DNA of 64,000 nt from Arcicella rigui (lineage in GTDB: Bacteria > Bacteroidota > Bacteroidia > Cytophagales > Spirosomataceae). A model generated the notes under the pieces. That model searched no databases. It saw only the letters and a list, made by a program, of their open reading frames with translations, and was not told the DNA's origin. Each line of letters begins with the position of its first letter. Position 1 is the stretch's first letter. Positions 1 to 8,250 of this stretch are shown one piece after another. The position numbers were made by a program, and so were the translations under genes. Location of the stretch: the NCBI RefSeq assembly GCF_034929435.1, contig NZ_JAYFUM010000007.1, forward strand, positions 62,001 through 126,000. The letters run 5' to 3'.

Positions 1-1983
1 CCACTTCGTTATTTTCCTGTGGGTTATCCTTACGAAAACCTAAATGCTGTTTTACGTTATTATGGCATTAACCTGGGTGTTCGTGCTGTTCTATGGATGG
101 AAGGCGAAACACAAAACTTGGTCAATCTCGAAGCCATTGCACAAGGCAAAAAACCGCCTGTTACCATTGAAAATTATTTAGATAACCTTCAACGCTTGAT
201 TACAAAAAGTCGTCAGGATTTAGGTACTAACAAATTGGCTTGGGTTGTGGCTCGTACTTCGTATTCAAGTCAGCGAGGTTGTGATTCTATCTTAGCTCCA
301 CCAAAACCTTCGCCTATTATCGTGAATGCTCAAAATCAGGCAATTACAACTGATGCCCTTCGCCCGATTTATCCTGGACCTTTTACGGATAATATTCAAG
401 TAGATTTTATTGGTGAACGTGATAGATGTGTACACTTTGTTGGGAAAGGTCTCGACCAAGTAGCTGACGCATGGATAAAAGCCTTGACAGAAGACAACAA
501 GGATTTCTTCGGAACGGTTGAACCGATTTCACCAGATACGATACCAAACGTTTCTTTGGAATGTCTTTCTTCACAATTAGTGAGACTAAGTTTGCCCGAA
601 GGTTATCAGCAATACAGATGGGTAAACGAAGTTACTTCTCAAGAATATACAACTCGTGTAGTAGATGTGCCATCGGGTACTTATATCGCTAAAGTTACAC
701 GTTCTAATGGCAATATTATTCAAGTACCCAGTTTTTCAGTAAAAGCTAATGTGCCACCTAAAGCTCCTGTGATTAAGGCTTTATCTGATGTAAGTTTTTG
801 TATCGGAACAACGGTCAATATCCAAAGTACTACCGAAGTTGAGAATCCCATTTACCAATGGACTGCACCGACGACGAATAGTATTTCGGCAACAGGGACA
901 ATTGTAGCGGCTAATGAAGGTACTTATAAAGTAAGAGTGGTTGATAAAAACGCTTGTCTATCGCCTGTTTCCAACGAAATTGTACTTACAGCAAAGTCTC
1001 GTCCAGTTGCTCCAACGATTTCTTTTACAAGTTCAACGGAGTTTTGTGATGAGCAAAGCGTGACTTTGGTGTCGTCGAATGTTGGTGCTTCCAGTTATTT
1101 ATGGAGTACAGGCGAAACGACACAGAGTATCGTTGTCAAAGGTTCTGGTACATTCTCGGTACAGACTCGTGGAGCAAACAATTGTTTATCACCTGTATCG
1201 AAAGATAAAATTTCCACTTTTGTAAATCCTTTACCGAAAGCTCCAACCATCAGTGCTTTAGGAAATGTTGTTTTCTGTGACGGTGGAAGTGTAAACCTCC
1301 GTCTTACTCCACCTGATACCAAGCAATATTCTTTGGTTTGGGAAAGTAATGGTACGGTTTCAACACAATCTGCGGCTACAATCAAAATAACTGGCACGGA
1401 ATTAGTGAAAGGTTTTGTCCGTGATGACAACGGTTGTCTTTCTAAGGCTTCAAATGCTATTCAGATTACTAAAAAAGATAACCCAACACCTGTAAGTATT
1501 CTTCAAAAAGGTACTTATACATTGGCGGCTAAGTCGGCAAAGATACCAACAGAGTATGTTTGGTCGTTTGAAGGAAAGACATTAACGGATTTAGCTCCAT
1601 TAGATAGTGTTATCAGAGCAACTGATGCAGGAAAATATACTTTGGTCGGAAGAAATATTTATACCGTTAAAGAATTAGCTTCGCCTTTAGTGTGCGTGAC
1701 AGATGTGGTAAGTTATGATTTAAAATCTTATGACGACAGAGGGCTTTCAATTTACCCCAATCCTTCGTCAAATGGTAAGTTTTGGTTAGAAAGCCGTTAT
1801 GAATTAGAAAATACCGTGATTACTATTTTTTCAGTTGATGGCAAACAGCTTTATCAAATGAAAGTAGATGCTTTGAACAGTCCTAAATTATTAGATTTAA
1901 GTGCTTATCCCGAAGGAACTTACATACTTCGTGCGGCCAATAGTAATTTTAAAATATCCAAATTGATTTCAATCAATCGTTAA
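1..1983 (+). CDS. Secreted SGNH/sialate O-acetylesterase-like protein with Ig-like repeats and T9SS sorting tail (5' truncated by window)
   Basis: The frame is open from base 1, so the gene starts upstream; the GTG at 19 is not a credible start. The first ~160 residues match the C-terminal half of the esterase domain in the next gene: GVRAVLWMEGE corresponds to GVRGVLWCQGE, and CVHFVGKGLDQ to GVHFNGTGLEQ, which carries the likely catalytic His. The GQSN serine block lies outside the window. Ig/PKD-like repeats with paired cysteines follow, then a C-terminal domain beginning SIYPNPSSNGKF and ending KISKLISINR, typical of T9SS type A sorting signals. Inferred role: an exported carbohydrate esterase cleaving O-acetyl or similar esters on polysaccharides; the substrate is unknown. 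Tandem paralogue of the next gene. Confidence 0.85.
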   Translation, partial: PLRYFPVGYPYENLNAVLRYYGINLGVRAVLWMEGETQNLVNLEAIAQGKKPPVTIENYLDNLQRLITKSRQDLGTNKLAWVVARTSYSSQRGCDSILAPPKPSPIIVNAQNQAITTDALRPIYPGPFTDNIQVDFIGERDRCVHFVGKGLDQVADAWIKALTEDNKDFFGTVEPISPDTIPNVSLECLSSQLVRLSLPEGYQQYRWVNEVTSQEYTTRVVDVPSGTYIAKVTRSNGNIIQVPSFSVKANVPPKAPVIKALSDVSFCIGTTVNIQSTTEVENPIYQWTAPTTNSISATGTIVAANEGTYKVRVVDKNACLSPVSNEIVLTAKSRPVAPTISFTSSTEFCDEQSVTLVSSNVGASSYLWSTGETTQSIVVKGSGTFSVQTRGANNCLSPVSKDKISTFVNPLPKAPTISALGNVVFCDGGSVNLRLTPPDTKQYSLVWESNGTVSTQSAATIKITGTELVKGFVRDDNGCLSKASNAIQITKKDNPTPVSILQKGTYTLAAKSAKIPTEYVWSFEGKTLTDLAPLDSVIRATDAGKYTLVGRNIYTVKELASPLVCVTDVVSYDLKSYDDRGLSIYPNPSSNGKFWLESRYELENTVITIFSVDGKQLYQMKVDALNSPKLLDLSAYPEGTYILRAANSNFKISKLISINR

Positions 1984-2037
1984 AATTTTACGAAAGAAGT
2001 TTTAACAACATATTTTTCTTAGAATTTCTAAGACTTG

Positions 2038-2098
2038 GGACTGACCACATTATATAGAATACCAAAATACTTTGGGACTTCTGTGATATGGTCAGTCC
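2038..2098. repeat. Inverted repeat between the two esterase-like genes
   Basis: GGACTGACCA at 2038-2047 pairs perfectly with TGGTCAGTCC at 2089-2098 across a 41-nt AT-rich loop. There is no T-run, so a standard terminator is doubtful; it may be a weak terminator, an mRNA-stabilising stem or a remnant of the duplication that produced the gene pair. Confidence 0.5.
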
Positions 2099-2157
2099 TA
2101 TCAATTTTACCTTACTTATATTTATACAAAACCTGATACATTAAAACCAATATTCAG

Positions 2158-5007
2158 ATGACCCTATCTAAAAAGATTTTGTTTTTTATATTTTTAGCCA
2201 GTGTTAATCATGCTCTTTTTGCTCAAATTCGTATTACTTCCCCTCAAAATAGAGCGGTCTATCAGCGAAATCAAGACGGATTATCTCAGATTACCATTGC
2301 TGGCACTTATGAAACACAAATTGATAAAGTAGAAGCTCGTTTAATTCCTGTTGCCGATGGGCAAGGAACAGCAGTTGACTGGACAGTGATTAAAGAATTA
2401 CCTTTAAATGGAAATTTTACTTCTGTGATGACCGTTCGTCAAGGTTGGTACACCTTAGAACTTCGAGGAAGTCTGAATGGAACAATCATCGGGGGCGTTT
2501 CGCAAGTAAGTAGGGTAGGAGTGGGCGAAGTTTTTGTGATTGCTGGACAATCGAATGCTCAAGGAATGCCCGATATTGAAGGAATTGGTGCATCGAGCGA
2601 TAGAGTAAACTGTTTTGGAACAGCCACCAATACTGAATCTGGAGGTGATTTTTATATTTCCTTGTCGCCATTTTCTCAATTAACTGCCAGTAGTCGTATT
2701 GCTCCAAGAGGAAATAATGGTTGGTGTTGGGGACGCTTGGGCGATTTATTAGTAAGTAAATTAAACGTTCCTGTGATGTTTTTTAATGCTGCTTTTGAAG
2801 GTACTTCAAGCAGTACTTGGGCAATTACTGCCAATGGTGGCTATGCACCCAATCCTTATATTGGGGGAACTTATCAAAACCATTTACCTTATCAAGATTT
2901 ATCTCAAGCCCTTCGTTATTTTGTATCACAGTTGGGAGTAAGAGGCGTACTCTGGTGTCAGGGCGAAGCAGATAATTTTTTAGTGAATCAAAAACTAAGT
3001 ACTAATGCCGAAACTTATAGAGCCAATCTTCAAACAATAATTAATAAATCAAGAGGAGATTCTGGCAAAGACCTTTCTTGGGTAGTTTCGCTTACTTCGG
3101 GTGGCTCTTCGTCGCCTTGTTCGGGTATTTGTGGAACAGCCATTGTTACCGACCAAAATATTAGAAATGGTCAACTTTTAGTAATTAATCAAGCCAATAA
3201 CAATGTATTTTTAGGACCAGATACAGATGCAATCCAAGTAACAGGTCGTAAAGATGGTGTGCATTTCAATGGCACGGGTTTAGAACAATTGGCAACCGCT
3301 TGGTACAATGCTTTAAATGATAACTTTTTTAGTCAGTCTAAGCCTCATTTGCCTATTACTTTAATGAGTCCTTCTTTTAGTTGTGGTAATAATAGCGTAG
3401 ATGTTGTACTTCCAGAAGGTTATTCAAGCTATCAATGGTCAAATAATACTTCATTCAACGACGGAATTTTTTCAAATAATCGTCAAGTAACACTTTCTAC
3501 TGGATTGAGTAATAAATATTATGCTCGTTTCAGAGATAGCAACGGTAATGTATTACAAGCTCCAGCGATTTCTTTTGTTGGTAGTGCCGTACCTTCTTCA
3601 ACGATTACAGCAGATGCCGATGTAAGTTTCTGTGATGGAAACAGTGTAAACTTAATCGCAAACGACGCTCCAATCTATCAATGGAGTAATGGCAGTACAG
3701 CAAGGTCTATCAATGTAACTACTTCTGGAAGTTTTTCGGTTAGAACTGTCAGCCAATATGGTTGCCTTTCAGACTACTCTTCGCCAGTAGTTACCACAGC
3801 GAAACCTTTGCCTCCCAAGCCAAGTATTTCAGCCAATGGTCCTACTACTTTCTGTGCAGATACCAACGTAGTCTTGTCGTCTTCTACTTTGCAAGCAAAT
3901 AGTTATTTATGGAGTACAGGTAGTAGTGTTCAGAATGTGAAAATTAATACTTCGGGTTCTTATACCGTAAAAACTATTAGTTCACAAGGTTGTGCTTCGC
4001 CTGCTTCTGATGCAGTTAAAATTGTAGTAAACCCATTGCCGCCAACACCTACTATTGTAGCCAATGGCCCAACTACTTTTTGTGCTGATACCAATGTTGT
4101 ACTTACTTCATCTTTACAAAGTGCTATCGCTTACCGATGGAGTACGGGGGCGTCGAGTAAAAACATTACCGTAAGAACACAAGGAGCTTATACCGTTCGG
4201 ACGATTGATGGCAATAATTGCTTTTCGCTCAATTCTTCGGCTGTCAATGTAAAAGTAAATCCATTACCAGCTACGCCAGCACTTTTTAGTACCAAAGACA
4301 GCGTATTTTGTGATGGCGATAATACGGTATTACAAATGACTTTGGCAAGTGGGAATTCGCCAACTTGGATTGCAAATCAGAATGGAAAAGTTACTAATTA
4401 TAATACCCAAAATATAACTGTAACACAATCGGGGGCATTCAAAGCATATCAAACAGACCTCAATAGTTGTAAGTCTGTTATTTCGCCAGCCTTGTATGTT
4501 GCTGTAAAGCCGAATCCTGATAAAGTAGATTCTATCGTAAGAGCGAGTCCTTACACAGTGGCTGTAAATACTGTAAAAGCTGACGATTACGTTTGGCAAG
4601 TAAATGGTGTTGAGAGTAGCGTGCTTTCAGGAAGTCCTATTCGTGTTATCGAAGAAGTAACGCTTAATGTAAAAGCAAAAAATATTTACAAGACTTTATT
4701 TTATGGAAATAAGTTTTGCTATTCAGCTTATTCAGACCCTTATAATTTCAAGTATTTTGATGATAAAGGCGTATCTGTTTACCCAAATCCAAGTACAGGT
4801 GTTTTCAAAATTGAAGCAAGGACAGACTGGAAAAATACTTCTGTGGAGGTATATGATATGATTGGAAGTTTAATCACAAAAGGCTCAGTATCGGCTCTTA
4901 ATTCAAGCCAAGTATTGAACCTTACGATGCTTCCAGAAGGCGAGTATATCTTGAAACTTCGAGCCGATAATCAAGTAATTGCCAAACGAATATTAATCAG
5001 TAAATAA
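2158..5007 (+). CDS. Secreted SGNH/sialate O-acetylesterase-like protein with Ig-like repeats and T9SS sorting tail
   Basis: 949 aa. A signal peptide (residues 1-23, ending NHALFAQ) is followed by a small beta domain and an SGNH/SASA esterase domain. It holds GQSNAQG with probable nucleophile Ser132, the GVLWCQGEADN block typical of sialate-esterase-like enzymes, and GVHFNGTG with His369. At least four Ig/PKD-like repeats follow, each with FC...GC cysteines; two neighbouring repeats share nearly identical ANGPTTFCADTNVVL segments, showing internal duplication. The end (VYPNPSTGVFKIEA ... KRILISK) is a T9SS type A sorting domain, so export to the surface or medium is expected. Function is inferred as carbohydrate esterase; exact substrate unknown. 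Followed directly by a strong terminator. Confidence 0.88.
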   Translation: MTLSKKILFFIFLASVNHALFAQIRITSPQNRAVYQRNQDGLSQITIAGTYETQIDKVEARLIPVADGQGTAVDWTVIKELPLNGNFTSVMTVRQGWYTLELRGSLNGTIIGGVSQVSRVGVGEVFVIAGQSNAQGMPDIEGIGASSDRVNCFGTATNTESGGDFYISLSPFSQLTASSRIAPRGNNGWCWGRLGDLLVSKLNVPVMFFNAAFEGTSSSTWAITANGGYAPNPYIGGTYQNHLPYQDLSQALRYFVSQLGVRGVLWCQGEADNFLVNQKLSTNAETYRANLQTIINKSRGDSGKDLSWVVSLTSGGSSSPCSGICGTAIVTDQNIRNGQLLVINQANNNVFLGPDTDAIQVTGRKDGVHFNGTGLEQLATAWYNALNDNFFSQSKPHLPITLMSPSFSCGNNSVDVVLPEGYSSYQWSNNTSFNDGIFSNNRQVTLSTGLSNKYYARFRDSNGNVLQAPAISFVGSAVPSSTITADADVSFCDGNSVNLIANDAPIYQWSNGSTARSINVTTSGSFSVRTVSQYGCLSDYSSPVVTTAKPLPPKPSISANGPTTFCADTNVVLSSSTLQANSYLWSTGSSVQNVKINTSGSYTVKTISSQGCASPASDAVKIVVNPLPPTPTIVANGPTTFCADTNVVLTSSLQSAIAYRWSTGASSKNITVRTQGAYTVRTIDGNNCFSLNSSAVNVKVNPLPATPALFSTKDSVFCDGDNTVLQMTLASGNSPTWIANQNGKVTNYNTQNITVTQSGAFKAYQTDLNSCKSVISPALYVAVKPNPDKVDSIVRASPYTVAVNTVKADDYVWQVNGVESSVLSGSPIRVIEEVTLNVKAKNIYKTLFYGNKFCYSAYSDPYNFKYFDDKGVSVYPNPSTGVFKIEARTDWKNTSVEVYDMIGSLITKGSVSALNSSQVLNLTMLPEGEYILKLRADNQVIAKRILISK

Positions 5008-5008
5008 C

Positions 5009-5060
5009 ATTTATCAAAAAAGCCATCTGTTAAACTTAACAAATGGCTTTTTTGATAAAT
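5009..5060. terminator. Strong hairpin terminator after the second esterase gene
   Basis: An 18-bp perfect stem (5009-5026 with 5043-5060) extends inward with one mismatch to a 4-nt loop. A-run and T-run on the two sides make it usable in both directions, which fits its place between convergent genes. Confidence 0.9.
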
Positions 5061-5119
5061 ACAGCTTTTGACTAAGTAATGTACTAAATGTAAGAGTTGT
5101 AGGAAACCCTAATCACTAC

Positions 5120-5587
5120 TTATAAACTTGCTAAAGCTTCTTTTACTGCAACAAAATTTGGAACATCTCCAGCACTTTCCAATACTTCTGCATATTGAAT
5201 TGTACCGTTGGCATCCACTACAAAAGCCGAACGCTTAGAAACTCCTTTCATGCCCAACACAAAGTTTTCGTAGATACTTCCATAAGCAGTAGATATTTCT
5301 TTATTGAAATCAGAAAGTAAATTGAAAGGAAGACTTTGCTCTGCCTTGAATTTATCTAAAGTAAAAAGTGAATCTACTGAAATACCTAAAATCTCAGCGT
5401 TTAAGTTTGAATACGTAGCGATATTGTCTCTCATTTCGCAAAGTTCAGCCGTACAAACACTTGTAAAAGCCAAAGGAAAAAATAAGATAACTACATTTTT
5501 ACCTGCAAAATCTGAAAGACTGATTTCTTTCTTTTCAGTATTGAATAAAGTGAAATTAGGGGCTTTATCGCCAACTTGTAGTGCCAT
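5120..5587 (-). CDS. Peroxiredoxin, AhpC/TSA family (BCP/AhpE-like)
   Basis: 155 aa. Reduces hydrogen peroxide and organic hydroperoxides in the cytoplasm. The thioredoxin-fold motif FTSVCTAELCEMRD carries peroxidatic Cys45 and a second Cys50, the five-residue spacing known from BCP/PrxQ-type enzymes; the overall sequence is also AhpE-like. The ATG at 5587 (MALQVGDKAPNF) is chosen because a longer frame back to 5662 would run into the coding 3' end of bioB and adds no family sequence. It lies 31 bp downstream of bioB on the same strand, so co-transcription is likely. Confidence 0.9.
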   Translation of the reverse strand: MALQVGDKAPNFTLFNTEKKEISLSDFAGKNVVILFFPLAFTSVCTAELCEMRDNIATYSNLNAEILGISVDSLFTLDKFKAEQSLPFNLLSDFNKEISTAYGSIYENFVLGMKGVSKRSAFVVDANGTIQYAEVLESAGDVPNFVAVKEALASL

Positions 5588-5618
5588 TTTTGATAATGTT
5601 TTTGGTTGAAAATTACTC

Positions 5619-6653
5619 TTACAAAATATTAACTTCTGTAATGCCCAAAGCCTTGCCAGCACTTGGTATCACTTGAAACTCAACAGGAGCTTTTTTCGTG
5701 TCTTTAAATGCCTCACGTGGTTTGATACTCAAAATCTGGAAAAGTTCTTGGTCATTTTTAACAGCTGGATTTGGCGTTGTTAATAATACATCTCCTGAGA
5801 AAATAGAGTTTGCACCTGCCATAAAACAAAGTGTTTGTCCTTCATAAGTCATATCCAAACGACCAGCCGAAAGTCTTACCATTGATTTAGGCATCAAGAT
5901 TCTTGCCGTAGCAATCGTTCTTACCATATCCCAAATAGAAGCTGGTTCTTGGTCGCCAAGTGGCGTACCTTTGATAGGAACAAGGTTATTGATAGGTACT
6001 GAGTCTGGATGCTGAGGCATATTTGCCAAAGTTTTCAACATTCCGATACGGTCGCCATCAGATTCTCCTAAACCGATAATACCACCCGAACAAACCGAAA
6101 TTTTTGCTTTACGAACATTTTCGATAGTATTCAAACGGTCAGCGAAAGTACGAGTAGAAATTACATCTTCGTAATGTTCTTCGCTGGTATCAACGTTATG
6201 ATTGTAAGCATATAAACCTGCGTCTTTCAATTTCTCAGCCTGCGATTCTGTTAGCATTCCAAGTGTACAGCATACTTCTAAACCCATAGAGTTTACGCCC
6301 TGTACCATTCCTAATACTTTATCAAAATCTTTATTATCACGTACTTCACGCCATGCTGCACCCATACAGAAACGAGAACTACCCGCATCTTTTGCTCTTT
6401 GAGCTGCGGCTAATACTTCATCAAGTTCCATTAATTTCTGAACTTTCACGTCTGTGTGATAACGAGCTGCCTGTGAGCAGTATGAACAATCTTCAGGACA
6501 ACCACCTGTTTTGATAGAAAGTAGTGTACTGATTTGAACCTCCTGTGGGTCATGGTGTTGGCGATGTACAGTAGCTGCACGGTACACTAATTCCATGAAA
6601 GGGAGATTATAAATTTCTTCGATTTCTTCTCTTGTCCAGTTATTTTTTAGCAT
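5619..6653 (-). CDS. bioB: Biotin synthase
   Basis: 344 aa radical SAM enzyme inserting sulfur into dethiobiotin, the last step of biotin synthesis. The radical SAM [4Fe-4S] motif is CPEDCSYC with Cys52, Cys56 and Cys59. Other family blocks visible are RFCMGAAWR, YNHNVDTSEEHY, GGIIGLGES and RLSAGR, the last containing the conserved Arg near the [2Fe-2S] cluster. Length is typical. No other bio genes are in the window. A consensus promoter lies about 40-75 bp upstream. A peroxiredoxin gene follows on the same strand. Confidence 0.97.
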   Translation of the reverse strand: MLKNNWTREEIEEIYNLPFMELVYRAATVHRQHHDPQEVQISTLLSIKTGGCPEDCSYCSQAARYHTDVKVQKLMELDEVLAAAQRAKDAGSSRFCMGAAWREVRDNKDFDKVLGMVQGVNSMGLEVCCTLGMLTESQAEKLKDAGLYAYNHNVDTSEEHYEDVISTRTFADRLNTIENVRKAKISVCSGGIIGLGESDGDRIGMLKTLANMPQHPDSVPINNLVPIKGTPLGDQEPASIWDMVRTIATARILMPKSMVRLSAGRLDMTYEGQTLCFMAGANSIFSGDVLLTTPNPAVKNDQELFQILSIKPREAFKDTKKAPVEFQVIPSAGKALGITEVNIL

Positions 6654-6695
6654 GGTATCATTATGGCGATTTTAATTCGCTTTATGTTAATCAAT

Positions 6696-6727
6696 CAAAT
6701 TTAAACATGGATTTTGGGTTTGACAAA
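6696..6727 (-). promoter_or_regulatory. Bacteroidota-type promoter for bioB
   Basis: On the minus strand TTTG (6727-6724) and TAAATTTG (6703-6696) are separated by exactly 20 nt, matching the TTTG/TAnnTTTG consensus of the Bacteroidota primary sigma factor. A start near 6689 gives a leader of about 35 nt to the bioB ATG. Confidence 0.7.
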
Positions 6728-6903
6728 TTGATATGCTTTTTTGTGAATGGATTTTTTCTGAATAATTGTACTTTTCTAATAATTACTTAATTCTGAACGT
6801 TTAAGCGAATAAAATATACGATATTTTTTAAGAAATAATTTACAAACTGAATTGATAAATATTTAGAATAAAAACCTTTAAAATGATTTTGTTATAGACT
6901 TAA

Positions 6904-6951
6904 ATTCTAAAAAGAATGATTTAGTTGCCATTTTTAGAATTTAATTCTAAA
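6904..6951. promoter_or_regulatory. Paired palindromes upstream of leuA (possible Lrp/AsnC-type operator)
   Basis: TTTAGAATTTAATTCTAAA at 6933-6951 is a 9+1+9 perfect palindrome. Its central 15 bases fit the E. coli Lrp consensus YAGHAWATTWTDCTR at 13 of 15 positions. A second inverted repeat, ATTCT-aaaa-AGAAT, lies at 6904-6917, its centre about 31 bp (three helical turns) away. A further TTAGAAT half-site is near 6863. The sites lie upstream of the leuA -33 box, a position usual for activators. The assignment to Lrp is inference; the palindromes are seen directly. The whole 6654-7029 gap holds only these sites and the two divergent promoters. Confidence 0.5.
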
Positions 6952-6968
6952 GTGCTAAATTGTTGAAA

Positions 6969-7000
6969 TTTGTTTTTTCTAAAATCCAATACTATTTTTG
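6969..7000 (+). promoter_or_regulatory. Bacteroidota-type promoter for leuA
   Basis: TTTG at 6969-6972 and TATTTTTG at 6993-7000 are separated by 20 nt, a full match to the consensus. A start near 7007 leaves a short leader of about 23 nt before the leuA ATG. Confidence 0.75.
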
Positions 7001-7029
7001 ATTAAGAATTAGACAAAAAATCAATAATC

Positions 7030-8169
7030 ATGAGTCAGAAAATTTTAATATTCGATACTACTCTTCGTGATGGTGAACAAGTACCAGGTTGTCAGTTAAA
7101 TACTGATGAAAAATTACAAGTTGCTGAACAACTCGAATTACTCGGGGTAGATGTTATCGAAGCAGGTTTTCCTATTTCATCTCCTGGCGATTTCCGTTCA
7201 GTTGAAGAGATTGCTAAATTGGTTAAAAATGCTACTGTTTGTGGTTTGACTCGTGCTAAGAAAGAAGATATTGATGCCGCTGCTGCTGCCTTGAAACACG
7301 CCAAATATCCAAGAATTCATACAGGTATTGGTTCTTCTGATACGCACATTAAATATAAATTCAATTCTACTCGTGAAGAAATTCTTGAAAAAGGCGTTTG
7401 GGCTGTGAAGTACGCAAAGTCTTTTGTAGAAGATGTTGAATTTTTCGCAGAGGATGCTGGTCGTGCAGACTTGGTTTTCTTAGCTCAATTGACAGAAGCT
7501 GTTATCAATGCTGGTGCTACCGTAGTAAATTTACCTGATACAACGGGTTATTTGTTGCCTCATCAGATGTTCCAGCGTATCAATTATTTATTTGAAAATG
7601 TTCCTAATATTCATAAAGCAGTAATTTCAATGCACAACCATAACGATTTGGGCTTGGCTACTGCTAATACAATTGCAGGGATTCAGGCAGGTGCAAGACA
7701 AGTAGAGGTGACCATCAACGGTATTGGCGAACGTGCTGGAAATACTTCATTAGAAGAAGTAGCCATGATTTTGAATACGCACAAAGATTTAGGTTATCAG
7801 ACTAATATCAATCCTAAATTTTTATATCCTACTTCTCAGTTAGTTTCTAACTTGATGGGAATGCCTGTACAAGCGAATAAAGCTGTGGTTGGTGCAAATG
7901 CTTTTGCTCACTCATCAGGTATTCACCAAGACGGTTTCTTGAAACACGCACAGAATTATGAAATCATGAACCCTGAAGATGTAGGTGTACCTTCTTCGGC
8001 AATCGTGCTTACTTCTCGTTCTGGACGTGCTGCTCTTCGTCACCGCTTACAATTATTAGGCTTCGAGTTCGAAAAACCAGATTTAGATAAACTTTATACT
8101 CGTTTCTTGTTGATGGCTGATGCTCGTAAACAATTAAACGATGAAGATTTGAAAGAATTGGTAGGATAA
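7030..8169 (+). CDS. leuA: 2-isopropylmalate synthase, short form without regulatory domain
   Basis: 379 aa. Condenses acetyl-CoA with 2-oxoisovalerate, the first committed step of leucine synthesis. DTTLRDGEQ (residues 9-17), HNHND with metal ligands His202 and His204, NGIGERAGNTSLEE and HSSGIHQDG are all present and belong to the DRE-TIM metallolyase catalytic domain. The protein ends soon after the accessory region, so the ~130-residue C-terminal leucine-binding domain of classical ~500 aa LeuA is missing; feedback by leucine through that domain is not expected. The related homocitrate or citramalate synthases are alternatives, but sequence blocks favour LeuA. It stands alone, without leuBCD. 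Confidence 0.85.
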   Translation: MSQKILIFDTTLRDGEQVPGCQLNTDEKLQVAEQLELLGVDVIEAGFPISSPGDFRSVEEIAKLVKNATVCGLTRAKKEDIDAAAAALKHAKYPRIHTGIGSSDTHIKYKFNSTREEILEKGVWAVKYAKSFVEDVEFFAEDAGRADLVFLAQLTEAVINAGATVVNLPDTTGYLLPHQMFQRINYLFENVPNIHKAVISMHNHNDLGLATANTIAGIQAGARQVEVTINGIGERAGNTSLEEVAMILNTHKDLGYQTNINPKFLYPTSQLVSNLMGMPVQANKAVVGANAFAHSSGIHQDGFLKHAQNYEIMNPEDVGVPSSAIVLTSRSGRAALRHRLQLLGFEFEKPDLDKLYTRFLLMADARKQLNDEDLKELVG

Positions 8170-8178
8170 TATAAGTGC

Positions 8179-8246
8179 TGAGTTTTGAATTTTGAGTGAG
8201 GAATTGTCAGTACTTAATTCCTCACTTAGCATTCAAAACTCCTCAC
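8179..8246. repeat. Inverted heptamer array between leuA and the aminotransferase gene
   Basis: Four 7-bp units (TGAGTTT, TGAATTT and relatives) at 8179-8206 face four reverse-oriented units at 8219-8246, forming an imperfect hairpin followed by a T-run. It sits between convergent genes and may serve as a terminator for leuA. It belongs to the heptamer-array family seen at seven other intergenic sites in the window. Confidence 0.75.
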
Positions 8247-8250
8247 TTTT

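Noticed and set aside
5588..5662. Longer peroxiredoxin start at 5662 giving an extra 25 residues
   Set aside because: The extension lies over the bioB 3' coding region in another frame and adds no family sequence; the ATG at 5587 begins exactly at the conserved N terminus.
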